A stretch of 64,000 nt of DNA, from the NCBI RefSeq assembly GCF_051521505.1, contig NZ_CP150356.1:4526001-4590000 (forward strand). Reading direction: 5' to 3'. The DNA comes from Sorangium sp025924095. Its GTDB lineage: Bacteria > Myxococcota_A > Polyangia > Polyangiales > Polyangiaceae. The translations under genes were made by a program, and so were the position numbers. The notes beneath the pieces are model-generated. The model was not told where the DNA came from. It saw nothing but the letters and a program-made list of their open reading frames with translations, and made no database searches. Shown piece by piece: positions 54,383 to 62,495 of the stretch (its first letter is position 1; every line of letters starts with the position of its first letter).

Positions 54383-54461
54383 TTGACACACCGTTGCCCG
54401 GGATTTGACACGGGGCATCATGATGCCGTGGGGGCTTGACACAAGGCATCATGACATCGTG
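54383..54461. repeat. 31-bp tandem TTGACAC/GGCATCATG repeat, operator-like
   Basis: TTGACAC occurs at 54383, 54405 and 54436. The last two each lead a 31-bp unit containing GGCATCATGATGCC (a perfect 14-bp palindrome, 54414-54427) and GGCATCATGACATC. The block lies about 400 bp upstream of the GH5 gene. It looks like repeated regulator sites, each linked to a -35-like TTGACA. Confidence 0.6.
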
Positions 54462-54645
54462 CTGGGGGGCCGAGAAATCCGTCGGCGATCCGAAAGTCAA
54501 GCTCCTCGTGATGGCGGCCGCATCGTTCAGCCCTGCTGCACGCGACGGTTGGTGAGATAGCTCGTGTAGGGATCCACTCTCGCGGGAAAGCGACACTCTA
54601 TCAGTAATTATCCAACCATCCCGACATTGAGGGGCACGTCCCATC

Positions 54646-54674
54646 TTGACCCCTTGTTTTATGGCGGGTAGTGT
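54646..54674 (+). promoter_or_regulatory. candidate sigma-70-type promoter of the GH5 gene
   Basis: TTGACC, a 17-base spacer, then TAGTGT, about 180 bp upstream of the GH5 start codon in a relatively AT-rich zone. No mapped transcript supports it. Confidence 0.4.
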
Positions 54675-54851
54675 ACACGGCCGGTTGGCAACCGGTGGTG
54701 TGTTGCCTGTCTGCGAATTCTGCGCAGGGTCGACTATCGAGCGCGATCAAGCGTTGATCTTGAAGTGGCTAGCGGTCGAATCACGGGGGGCGTGAACGCT
54801 CGACTCCGTGTTCCGTGCGCTGAATTTGTGCTTAACGAAAAGAGCTAAGTT

Positions 54852-56573
54852 ATGAGAATCCGAGGAAGCCATATCTTCTTGTGTTCCTTCTCCCTCGCCG
54901 GTCTGCTGGCCATCGGCTGCGGCGGTGACAGCGCGAGCGGGGGCAGTTCGGGATCGGGCGGCGCTGGCGCCGGCGCTGGCGCGGGCGCTGGCACCCCGAC
55001 CGGCAGCGGCGCTGGCACCCCGACGGGCTCGGGCGCGGGCGCTGGCACCCCGACCGGCAGCGGCGCTGGCACCCCGACGGGCTCGGGCGCGGGCGCTGGC
55101 ACCCCCACGGGCTCGGGCGCCGGTGGCGGCACCACCAACCCGAACGGGGACCCCACGCCGGCCACCGATGACTCGCCGGCCGGTAAATTCCGGGTCAACC
55201 CCGATAACGGCCGCCTGACGGCCGACGGCGCGGAGTTCCAGGTTCGCGGCGGCAACTGGTTCGGGCTCGAGGGGCAGGACGATCTCGATCGTCCCGGCGC
55301 CATGGAGCTCTTCATCGGGTCGATGTGGTGGGCGGAGAACTCTGCCCCGCGCACCATCGAGGACACGATGAAGGAGCTCAAGAGCTCCAATCTCAAGTTC
55401 AACACGATCCGGCTTCCCATCGCGCCGCAGACCCTGGTCGCCAGCCACCCGGACGGCAACTACAGCACCACCACGCCCCGGATCAGGAACAACGACGAGA
55501 GCGTCTACCCGTACGCCAACGCCCTCGAGGCGCTCGAGGACTTCCTCAAGCAGGCCTCCGCGAACAACCTGAACGTCATCGTGGGCATCCACTCCTGCTC
55601 GAACCACCTCGGGTGGCGCGCGGGCAGGCTCGACGACAACAAGCCGTACGTCGACAGCGAGCGCGAGAACTACGACTACAAGGCGGACGACTACAACTGC
55701 GTTGAGGGCGATGATGCCTACAACATGGACAAGTGGCTCGCGGACATCCGTACGATCGCGAAGCTGCCCGCGAAGCTCGGGATCAAGAACATCATCGGCG
55801 TCGATTGCTTCAACGAGCCGTGGAAGTACAGCTGGCGCGAGTGGGCGGATATGGCCAAGGCCTGCTACGACGTCATCAAGGAAGAGAATGACGACATGAT
55901 CGCGGTGGTCCAGGGCGTCTCGGGCAGCCACCAGATCGCGGGCGGCAAGGGCCTGGAGCTGGAGCCGGAGCCCCACGGCGATGAGAACCTCAACCCGAAC
56001 TGGGGTGAGAACTTCTACGGACAGACGGCCTACCCGATCCAGATCCCCAAGGATCGGCTCTGCTTCTCGCCCCACACCTACGGGCCTGCGGTGTTCGTTC
56101 AGAAGCAGCACGTCGATCAGTCGAAGGCCGGATGCGAAGGGCTCGAGGACGAGGCGGCCGCCGCGGCCGGGTGCGGGCTGATCGTGGAGCGGAGCAACGC
56201 GCAGGCTGTCGAGACCCTGGGCAAGCAGTGGGACGAGCACTTCGGGTTCCTGCACGACGAGAAGTTCTGCGTGATCACCGGCGAGTTCGGCGGCGTGAAG
56301 ACCTGGCCGAAGAACGAGATGGATCCGGCGCTGGCCGAGCAGTGGGCGCACTTGCCTGCCGGCAAGCGCTACGACTGGGAGTGGCAGAACATGTACGTCG
56401 ACTACCTGATCAAGAAGGGGATGACGGACTTCACCTACTGGTCCATCAACCCCGAGTCGGGTGATACGGGTGGCATCTACGAGCACGCGTACACCGATGC
56501 CGAGAAGTCGGGCTGGGGCACCTGGACGGGGCTCGACGCGGAGAAGGTCGAGATGCTGGCCCGTCTCAAGTAG
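54852..56573 (+). CDS. GH5 endoglucanase/cellulase-type lipoprotein
   Basis: 573 residues. The lipobox LAIGC gives Cys23. A Gly/Ala/Thr/Pro linker (to ~110) is built from imperfect GAGTPTGS repeats. The C-terminal ~460 residues are a GH5-type barrel: VRGGNWFGLEG, then FNTIRLPIAPQTL, then VIVGIHSCSNHLGW, acid/base Glu322 in GVDCFNEPWKY, CFSPHTYGP, nucleophile Glu478 in VITGEFGG, and FTYWSINPESGDTGG. It likely cleaves cellulose or a beta-mannan/glucan at the surface; the exact specificity is unknown. A strong terminator follows. The upstream region has tandem operator-like repeats. Confidence 0.92.
   Translation: MRIRGSHIFLCSFSLAGLLAIGCGGDSASGGSSGSGGAGAGAGAGAGTPTGSGAGTPTGSGAGAGTPTGSGAGTPTGSGAGAGTPTGSGAGGGTTNPNGDPTPATDDSPAGKFRVNPDNGRLTADGAEFQVRGGNWFGLEGQDDLDRPGAMELFIGSMWWAENSAPRTIEDTMKELKSSNLKFNTIRLPIAPQTLVASHPDGNYSTTTPRIRNNDESVYPYANALEALEDFLKQASANNLNVIVGIHSCSNHLGWRAGRLDDNKPYVDSERENYDYKADDYNCVEGDDAYNMDKWLADIRTIAKLPAKLGIKNIIGVDCFNEPWKYSWREWADMAKACYDVIKEENDDMIAVVQGVSGSHQIAGGKGLELEPEPHGDENLNPNWGENFYGQTAYPIQIPKDRLCFSPHTYGPAVFVQKQHVDQSKAGCEGLEDEAAAAAGCGLIVERSNAQAVETLGKQWDEHFGFLHDEKFCVITGEFGGVKTWPKNEMDPALAEQWAHLPAGKRYDWEWQNMYVDYLIKKGMTDFTYWSINPESGDTGGIYEHAYTDAEKSGWGTWTGLDAEKVEMLARLK
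54960..55130. repeat. tandem Gly-Ala-Gly-Thr-Pro linker repeats
   Basis: Alternating 24- and 36-bp-scale units of ggcgctggcacccc plus gacgggctcgggc or gaccggcagc encode the GAGTPTGSGAG linker of the GH5 lipoprotein. They are in frame and near-identical, hence probably length-variable. Confidence 0.7.
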
Positions 56574-56594
56574 ACCGAGTCGCGGATCATGATG

Positions 56595-56632
56595 ACCGCC
56601 CGCAGGCCTGGACCTGCGGGCGGTTCTTCTTT
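56595..56632 (+). terminator. intrinsic terminator after GH5
   Basis: A 12-bp perfect stem ACCGCCCGCAGG/CCTGCGGGCGGT with a 6-base loop, followed by ttcttcttt, 21 bp after the GH5 stop codon. Confidence 0.85.
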
Positions 56633-56714
56633 GTGGCCAGCGACAGCGACGGCGGGATGACCGGCGCTTCACGCCACGGCATCTCCGAGCGGCGCGAGCG
56701 CGGCCGGACGTCGC

Positions 56715-58496
56715 TCATTCATGAGGGCATACAAGCGCTTCCGGCGCGCTCGTGTCGTGCGTGCCCACGCCCGCGACGCGGTTGTGCTCCGGGTAGAAGA
56801 GCGCCTCTCCGTCTGTCGGACCCGACAGCCAGCATAGCTGCTGCACGGATCTCGACTGCCTCCCGCGCGATGCGCTGCACCGCGCGACCTCGCCCCCGTA
56901 GATCGTGACGTTGCTGGCCTGGATCATGATACCAGGGTAGGCGCCCGACGCCGGACGCAAGGCGTTGTTGAAGACGAGCGGGTTCGTCAGGATCACGGTT
57001 CCGACCCGGAGCGCGTTCGTGGCCAGCGACGTCCGCGACTGCAGGTGAACGCCGTAATACCCGTTGCCCCAGGACCAGAGATCATGGAGCTCCACGTAGT
57101 TGCCCGCCTGGAGATGCACGCCATGGTACCCATTGTAAGCGGATTTGACCCTCCGGAGCACGATCCGCTCCGGGCGTTCCCTCACGACGGGGCTCGCCAT
57201 GGCGACGCCAGCGCCGCCGTTGTGATGAAAATAGCTGTCCTGGACCACGACATTCCTGGGCACCGAGCCCGGGAGAGCGATCCTGCTGGGGACCTGGGCC
57301 GCGATCCACAAACCGTGCCCACCGTAGGCGGTCGTGGAGCCATCGCCAGGGTGAATCAGGCTATGGTGGACCTCGCAGTTCCGCACGGTCACGTTCGCGG
57401 TGACGATCTTGATCCCGCCGGCTCCGATGGGGCCGTTGATGTTCTTGATCTCGCAGTTCTCCACGAGGATCGGGGGTGTGGCATGGTATCTGGCGACCGA
57501 TGCCAGGTAGATGCCGCCCTTCGGTACGCCGTCCACGATCACGTTCCGGATCACGCCCCCCGACCCCATGGCAAAGGTGATTCCATCCAGGTTGCCAGGC
57601 TTGCAGGAAGGCAGCTGAGGTGAGAGCGGCGCGTACCGCATGATGACGTTCTCCACCTCGCAGGACGAGCAGTTGTTGATATGAATCCCGCTGTTGGCCG
57701 TCTTTCTTGGCCCCTCCGTGAGCTCGATCTGCAGATTGCGGATCCGGAGCCCAGCGACTGCGTCGACCACATGCCCGTTCGGCCTGACGGCCCGGCTGAC
57801 CTGGATTGCCCCGGGGAACTGCTCCGGATTGCAGGGGATCGCCACCAGCGTCGCGGTCTCCGGATCGCCAGGGGCGGCGTCGGGAGACAGCTCAGGCCCC
57901 GCCAGGGTCAACGCGTTATAATGAGGTCGCAGCGGAGCGCGCAGCACGTACCGCCCGGCGGGGAAGGCCACCGTGCGCCTGGCGTTCCTCAATGACGCTG
58001 CGCATTCGATGGCCTGCGCGATGCCCGGGCTGTCGTCGACGTTGTCGCTGCGGTCCACGGAGGGGTCGGCGGAGAAGGGCCATTCCGCCGGCCTTGTCAG
58101 GTAAGGCAGGACATCCACCACGCCGTCCGGGTCGACGGACCCCGCCAGACAGCAGGTCGGCCCCTGGCACGCGTTCAGATCCTCGTGCAGTACGCGAGTG
58201 CCAGCGCATACCTTGCTCTCGGGACAAAAATCTCCCGTGCAGAGCGGCGACTCGGTAGCGTAAGTGGGGCACGGTTCGAGGGTATCTTCGTCTGCCGTGA
58301 ACGGCGGTTCGGTGTAGGGCGCATCGAGGCTGCAGAAGTCGGGGTACGCGGCGCTCTCCTCCGCGGGAGGGTGGTAGCCCCAAGCAGCGCTGGAGCCGCC
58401 GGAGCTGGCCGGGGACACCACCGCCCCGGCTGGGGCGGAGATGAGCGCGAACAGGCCACACGTCCAGGTCCTTATGATCCAGCGCGTGAACGGCAT
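56715..58496 (-). CDS. secreted right-handed beta-helix protein (pectate-lyase-like fold)
   Basis: 593 residues with a Sec signal (ending APAGA). A Cys-rich N-terminal region follows (about 45-125; FCSLDAPY, CPTYATESPLCTGDFCPESKVCAG, CQGPTCC). Then comes a parallel beta-helix of ~400 residues with repeating N/G/V ladders: GLRIRNLQIEL, then NSGIHINNCSSCEVENVIM, then GGVIRNVIVDG, then GGIKIVTANVTVRNCEVHH, then RNVVVQDSYFHHNGGAG, then ELHDLWSWGNGYYGVHLQ. This fold is typical of pectate lyases, polygalacturonases and alginate-type enzymes, but I cannot place catalytic residues. The last ~60 residues break the ladder (CSASRGRQSRSVQQLCW) and may reflect a frameshift or divergent end. Confidence 0.8.
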   Translation of the reverse strand: MPFTRWIIRTWTCGLFALISAPAGAVVSPASSGGSSAAWGYHPPAEESAAYPDFCSLDAPYTEPPFTADEDTLEPCPTYATESPLCTGDFCPESKVCAGTRVLHEDLNACQGPTCCLAGSVDPDGVVDVLPYLTRPAEWPFSADPSVDRSDNVDDSPGIAQAIECAASLRNARRTVAFPAGRYVLRAPLRPHYNALTLAGPELSPDAAPGDPETATLVAIPCNPEQFPGAIQVSRAVRPNGHVVDAVAGLRIRNLQIELTEGPRKTANSGIHINNCSSCEVENVIMRYAPLSPQLPSCKPGNLDGITFAMGSGGVIRNVIVDGVPKGGIYLASVARYHATPPILVENCEIKNINGPIGAGGIKIVTANVTVRNCEVHHSLIHPGDGSTTAYGGHGLWIAAQVPSRIALPGSVPRNVVVQDSYFHHNGGAGVAMASPVVRERPERIVLRRVKSAYNGYHGVHLQAGNYVELHDLWSWGNGYYGVHLQSRTSLATNALRVGTVILTNPLVFNNALRPASGAYPGIMIQASNVTIYGGEVARCSASRGRQSRSVQQLCWLSGPTDGEALFYPEHNRVAGVGTHDTSAPEALVCPHE

Positions 58497-58853
58497 GCGT
58501 TTTCCTGATATTTGATGAGGGTCACGTCGTTAAACCAAGATGTGACGAACGAGAGGCGGCCTGGCAAATCAATGTTGGATCGATGACAGAGGGATCTCCT
58601 GGCGCGTCCCGGCAGCGTTCGTGTTGGAGCTCTACGGCCTGTGTCCGGCATGAGCGGTGTTCCCGGGTGGGCACAACGAGCGCGGCGCGACGCAGCAGGG
58701 CAGTTGATACCGGAGAGCGCGCCATCGTGGAGATGAGTGGAGAACGGGCACCGGACGACGGTGGACGGAGGGCGCCGCGTGCCCACGCCGTTCGACGCCT
58801 GTGAGCGTGCGAGCCGCTTCCCACCTGACGGCGCGGCGGGTTACCCTTCGCTC
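58497..58853. other. divergent intergenic, nothing recognised
   Basis: 357 bp between the beta-helix gene and the membrane-protein gene. The AT-richer part at 58500-58580 (tttcctgatatttgatgagggtcacgtcg) is probably the beta-helix promoter. The true start of the next gene could lie in this region (GTG 58737). Confidence 0.4.
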
Positions 58854-59414
58854 GTGCGCGTCCTGGAGGTGTCCTGCGCCCTGCCGCTCCTCGTGATTCT
58901 GGCGAGGTACGTGCAGGAGAAGCTCGGCACCGGCAGGATGGGCGAGATGCTCTTCGCCTGCCACGTCGCGGGCCTCGCCGTGGCGCTCGGCCTCCTCACC
59001 GGGTCTGCGTGGCTCCTCGGGCCGGCGTTCGTCTTTTCTGTGGGCGTGGGCGTCCCCGCGTGGCTCATCGAGGTCATCGCCACCCGAAAGACGACGCCCC
59101 TCGCGGTCGCCGCGCACCTCTCGCCGCCCGCGGCAGCCGCGCTCCACCTCGCGCAGCACGGCCTGCCCGCGGGCAGCGCGCTCTCGGCCTGGGGCGCGTT
59201 CGTCGCGCTGCTGCTGCTGAGCTACTTCGCGACCGACCCGGCGCTCAACGTGAACCTCGCCCACCGTCCGTCCAGAGAAATGGCGTACTTCGCGCCCACG
59301 CCCTGGTCGGCGCGCCTGCTGATGGCAGGCGCGTCGCTGGGCGCGCTGCTTGTGGCGGAGTGGGGCTCGGCGCCTGTCTTCGGCCGGGGTGTTGCGCCCC
59401 AGGCCTGGGGGTGA
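58854..59414 (+). CDS. polytopic membrane protein of unknown function
   Basis: About 187 residues from GTG 58854 (upstream GTG 58737 also possible). Five or six hydrophobic helices are visible (VSCALPLLVILARYV, GLAVALGLLTGSAWLLGPAFVFSVGVGV, LAVAAHLSPPAAAAL, WGAFVALLLLSYFA, LLMAGASLGALLVAEW). No family is recognised. Its stop is two bases before the next start, so the pair is co-transcribed. Confidence 0.6.
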   Translation: MRVLEVSCALPLLVILARYVQEKLGTGRMGEMLFACHVAGLAVALGLLTGSAWLLGPAFVFSVGVGVPAWLIEVIATRKTTPLAVAAHLSPPAAAALHLAQHGLPAGSALSAWGAFVALLLLSYFATDPALNVNLAHRPSREMAYFAPTPWSARLLMAGASLGALLVAEWGSAPVFGRGVAPQAWG

Positions 59415-59416
59415 AC

Positions 59417-60370
59417 ATGCGCTTTCGTGATCGAGGGGTTTACCATTTCGCGGGGCGCGTCCGCTGCCCCTTTGCCGGGCTGGGTACGCGCGGCGATCAC
59501 GAGGGCAACCGCCTGGCCCTCGACGATGCTCGCTCCCAGGTCGATCTGGATACCGGGGCGCGGCGCATCGTTCTTTACAACGATCACCCCTACCCGCAGA
59601 AGACCGTCATCGGCGATGTCCTCTTGCTGGCCGAGGGCACCACGGCGAGCGGGCGCAGATCCCCGTTCGGAGTGCACCTCAAGGTGTTCAAGAAGGGGCG
59701 CGTGTTCTCGTTCGATCTGCACCGGCACATGCGCGCGGGCGAGCCCCTGGTGACGGCCGATTTCGAGCCCTTCGAGGTGATCGTGAAGGACGCGGTCACC
59801 CGCGTCGTCGCGCTCACGCCCGACGAGGTGCGTGAGCTCTGCCTGCGCCCGTCTCTCGCTCTGCGCGCGGTCAAGGCGATCATGGCCACGCGGGATCTAC
59901 GCCCGGGCGCGGCGCAGGATCCGGCGCAGGCGGGCTATCGCGTCGCGGATCTGTCGGTGGGGTTCGGGGCGCTCGGGGTTCATCACGGCATCGTGCGGGC
60001 GCAGCTCGTGTCGCTCGACGGGGCGAACGCGCCGCTCATCCGCCGCGGATCGGTGCCGGAGATGCTGCGCGAAGGGTCGTGGGAGATGTCGCTCACGGCG
60101 CTGTCGAAGCGGTGGCTCGACGCGGTGATCGCCCGCGATCTGTTCCTGTTCGGGCTGGAGGGCGTGTCGATCTTGCGGCGGGTGCGGGAGCGCGGGCTCA
60201 CCGAGGGGGAGACGCTCTCGTTCCGGTTCGAGCAGGGCGGCGGCTGGGTGGCGCTGGGGGAGGCGAGGGAGGCGCTGCCCGGGGCGACCGACGTGGCGCG
60301 GGCCTATCTGGAGTTCCATCTGCTGGGCGGGCTCCTGGCGGAGCACGCGGAGGGGCGGCGGCAGGAATGA
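59417..60370 (+). CDS. conserved-looking soluble protein of unknown function
   Basis: 317 residues with no signal peptide or membrane segment. Composition is normal for a globular protein, with two apparent halves: a beta-rich N half (VDLDTGARRIVLYNDHPYPQKTVIGDVLLL, then HLKVFKKGRVFSFDLHRHMRAG) and an alpha/beta C half (VADLSVGFGALGVHHGIVRAQLVSL, then LFLFGLEGVSILRRVRERG). I do not recognise the family. ATG 59417 follows GGGGGTG and lies two bases after the preceding membrane-protein gene. Confidence 0.65.
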   Translation: MRFRDRGVYHFAGRVRCPFAGLGTRGDHEGNRLALDDARSQVDLDTGARRIVLYNDHPYPQKTVIGDVLLLAEGTTASGRRSPFGVHLKVFKKGRVFSFDLHRHMRAGEPLVTADFEPFEVIVKDAVTRVVALTPDEVRELCLRPSLALRAVKAIMATRDLRPGAAQDPAQAGYRVADLSVGFGALGVHHGIVRAQLVSLDGANAPLIRRGSVPEMLREGSWEMSLTALSKRWLDAVIARDLFLFGLEGVSILRRVRERGLTEGETLSFRFEQGGGWVALGEAREALPGATDVARAYLEFHLLGGLLAEHAEGRRQE

Positions 60371-60442
60371 CCGCCGGGAGGCTTCCCGCGCGCGGGCGCG
60401 CGAGGAGGCACGGCGGCGGGCGGCCATGCTAGGTTCTGGGCC

Positions 60443-61006
60443 ATGAGAGGTGACAGCCCTGACGTCCCGACGCCGCCCATGGCCAGCGAGGCCCGTGGCT
60501 ACTTGATCCGGCAGTTCGAGATAGCGTGGCAGCTCACCAGCTTCCACCTCGACGGGCTCGCCACCGAAGAGTGCCTGTGGCGCCCTGCTGACGAGGGATT
60601 GCACGTCCGCAAAACCCCCGATGGCCAGTGGCGCGCCGACTGGCCGGAGCACGAGGGATACGACCTCGGCCCGGCGAGCATCGCGTGGCTGACGTGGCAT
60701 CTCGGCTTCTGGTGGTCCATGGTGCTCGACCACTCCTTCGGCGACGGAGCTCTCGCTCGCGAGAGCGTGACGTGGCCTGGTAGCGCCGACGACGTGCGCG
60801 CGTGGCTCAGCGGGCTTCAGGAACAGTGGCGAGCGGCGCTCGAGCAGGCCACCGACGACGACCTGCGCTCGACGCGGCGGACGCGATGGCCGTTCCAGGA
60901 CCGTCCGTTCGGTGACGTCGTCGCGTGGGCCAACGTCGAGCTCACCAAGAACGCCGCGGAGATCGGCTACGCCCGCTTCCTCTATGCGCGGAGGCTGCGC
61001 AGGTAG
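60443..61006 (+). CDS. DinB-superfamily protein
   Basis: 187 residues in a four-helix-bundle DinB pattern: LIRQFEIAWQLTSFHLDGLATEECLWRPADE, then WLTWHLGFWWSMVLDHSFG, then ELTKNAAEIGYARFLYARR. DinB-like proteins are often metal-dependent thiol transferases. Here the late His of the usual triad position appears as Asn (NAAEIG), as in a known subgroup. The function is unknown. The gene ends 41 bp before the convergent PhyH-type gene. Confidence 0.82.
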   Translation: MRGDSPDVPTPPMASEARGYLIRQFEIAWQLTSFHLDGLATEECLWRPADEGLHVRKTPDGQWRADWPEHEGYDLGPASIAWLTWHLGFWWSMVLDHSFGDGALARESVTWPGSADDVRAWLSGLQEQWRAALEQATDDDLRSTRRTRWPFQDRPFGDVVAWANVELTKNAAEIGYARFLYARRLRR

Positions 61007-61047
61007 GGGGCAAACCTGCGCGTCTTCGCCAGAGGGCTACGGCTGCT

Positions 61048-61851
61048 TCAACCTGGGTCGGGTCGCTGGTCGACTCCGGCGAGCGCCCGGCGGATGGCTT
61101 GCTCGACAGGTGAATAGTCGCCGCGCTCGCGCTCGAGCTGCAGCGGCTCGGTCGGGAGCAGTGGCGGCTGGGCCAGGAAGCGCGGATGCGTGCCGCGGTG
61201 CGGCTGCGCTGCGTGGACCAGGAACGGGTGACACAGATAGACCGTCCCCGCTTCGCCCGTCGCGAGCACCTGCGGTCGCTGCGCCGTCTCCGCGAAGCCG
61301 TTCGCGGCCAGCTCACGCAGGGTCAGTCCCTGCTCGGCTGCAGGCGCCAGCTGCCTCGCGATGTCGAGATGCGATCCCGCTCGGATGCGCGTCGGCGCAT
61401 CGGCCTCGCTGACATCCGAGAAGAGGAACAGCAGGAGCAGCGCGCGGCCGCGCGACATGACGTTCACGCGCCACTCCATGAAGTCGGGGATCTCGGTGCC
61501 AAAGCTCGCGTCGATGTGCCAGCCCGTGTCGCCCGGGTCGTCGGGCGACGGGAAGCGAATGGGGAACGTGCCGAGAGCGGTCGGCGGCTGCCAGCGCCCG
61601 CGGCCGACCAGCTGATCGAGCGCGGCTCGGAGCACTGGCGTGTTTGCGGCGTCGGCGAACGGTCGCTGGCCGTACTGCCCGAGTCGAATGACCGGCTTCG
61701 TCCAGGTCTTCGGGTCGTCTGGAGCCATGCCTGTGTCACGCCACAGGATGGCGCGGGCCTCGTCGGCGAGGCTCCGAGGAAATGCCGCATCGATGCGGAC
61801 AAATCCGTCGGCGATGAAATGCTCGACCTGCGAATGGCTCAGCTCGATCAT
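61048..61851 (-). CDS. PhyH-type Fe(II)/2OG dioxygenase
   Basis: 267 residues, phytanoyl-CoA-dioxygenase-like. The iron ligands are HID in GDTGWHIDASFG and a later His in YLCHPFLVHAAQPHRGTHPRFL, whose following Arg is the likely 2-oxoglutarate contact. N-terminal FIADGFVRIDAAFP is typical of the family. The substrate is unknown. The last codons (DQRPDPG) are encoded by a REP-like repeat element. ATG 61851 is the start. Confidence 0.85.
   Translation of the reverse strand: MIELSHSQVEHFIADGFVRIDAAFPRSLADEARAILWRDTGMAPDDPKTWTKPVIRLGQYGQRPFADAANTPVLRAALDQLVGRGRWQPPTALGTFPIRFPSPDDPGDTGWHIDASFGTEIPDFMEWRVNVMSRGRALLLLFLFSDVSEADAPTRIRAGSHLDIARQLAPAAEQGLTLRELAANGFAETAQRPQVLATGEAGTVYLCHPFLVHAAQPHRGTHPRFLAQPPLLPTEPLQLERERGDYSPVEQAIRRALAGVDQRPDPG
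61050..61065. repeat. REP-like element copy, AACCTGGGTCGGGTCG
   Basis: Single copy of the dispersed repeat, overlapping the 3' end of the PhyH-type gene and lying in the convergent gap with the DinB gene. Confidence 0.65.
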
Positions 61852-62001
61852 GGCCGCGGACCACGCTAGACGCGCGGTTTCGACGGTGCAAGTGGGCGGG
61901 GACGGGCTTGCTGGTGGTGCGGCCTACCTGGGGCGTGTCGGTCCAATCTGGGTTGTGTCGCCCGGGTGGATCGGCGGTGTAGGACGGTACCGAACGCCAG
62001 C

Positions 62002-62130
62002 GCCAGCGACCCCAACCTGGTTCGGGTCGATCCGATCAGCCACCCGACCCAGGGTCCGGTTGTGCCGCCAGCGACCCCAACCTGGTTCGGGTCGATCCGA
62101 TCAGCCACCCGACCCAGGGTCCGGTTGTGC
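62002..62130. repeat. identical 65-bp tandem duplication of a REP-like pair
   Basis: Copy 1 (62002-62065) and copy 2 (62067-62130) are identical over 64 bases. Each holds two inverted arms, AACCTGGTTCGGGTCG and CACCCGACCCAGGGTCCGGTT, which can fold into an imperfect hairpin. Confidence 0.85.
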
Positions 62131-62179
62131 AACTTTAGGCACGGTGTTACCGTGTTACTGTAACGTGCGGCGGCGCCAA

Positions 62180-62311
62180 CTCAACCTGGGTCGGGTGGCC
62201 GGGTCGGGTGGCCAGCACAGGTCGCACGATATTCGGCTTCAGGTGGAAATTTAACATGCGACCGCAATATGAAGCGCAACGCGGAGCGCTCAACCCGGGT
62301 CGGGTCGCCAC
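62180..62311. repeat. two further REP-like element copies
   Basis: caacctgggtcgggtggcc at about 62182 with a partial tandem gggtcgggtggcc, and caacccgggtcgggtcgcc at 62291. They are diverged members of the same family as at 33.3 and 61.05 kb. Confidence 0.6.
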
Positions 62312-62495
62312 GCCTCCAATTGCGAGCAATTTCGAGCGCGTGCCATGATCACTCCCAGGCTTGGCGGGAATTGTGGGTGCCGAGCTGCTGGCGTGCGTAT
62401 CGCTGAGCGTGTGCGCTCCGGCTCGTGCCGCTGCCCATCGGCTCTCCCTCTTCAAGAATCACCAACTCCAATCGCTCAACTTGCGGAAGTCCAAT

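Larger units (their letters stand above)
61852..62495. other. repeat-rich intergenic region upstream of the xylanase
   Basis: 644 bp, divergent between the PhyH-type and GH10 genes. It contains repeat copies near 61942, the 65-bp tandem duplication, and copies at about 62182 and 62291, interrupted by AT-richer spots (62131-62165, 62225-62275). The GH10 promoter is presumably in the last 200 bp. No gene is seen. Confidence 0.55.

Noticed and set aside
54255..54644. 129-codon minus-strand frame between the relic promoter and the GH5 gene
   Set aside because: No domain or ribosome site; crosses the tandem operator-like repeats.
54600..54660. Possible insertion-sequence end near ggggcacgtcccatcttgacccc
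   Set aside because: No matching inverted end, target duplication or transposase could be found.
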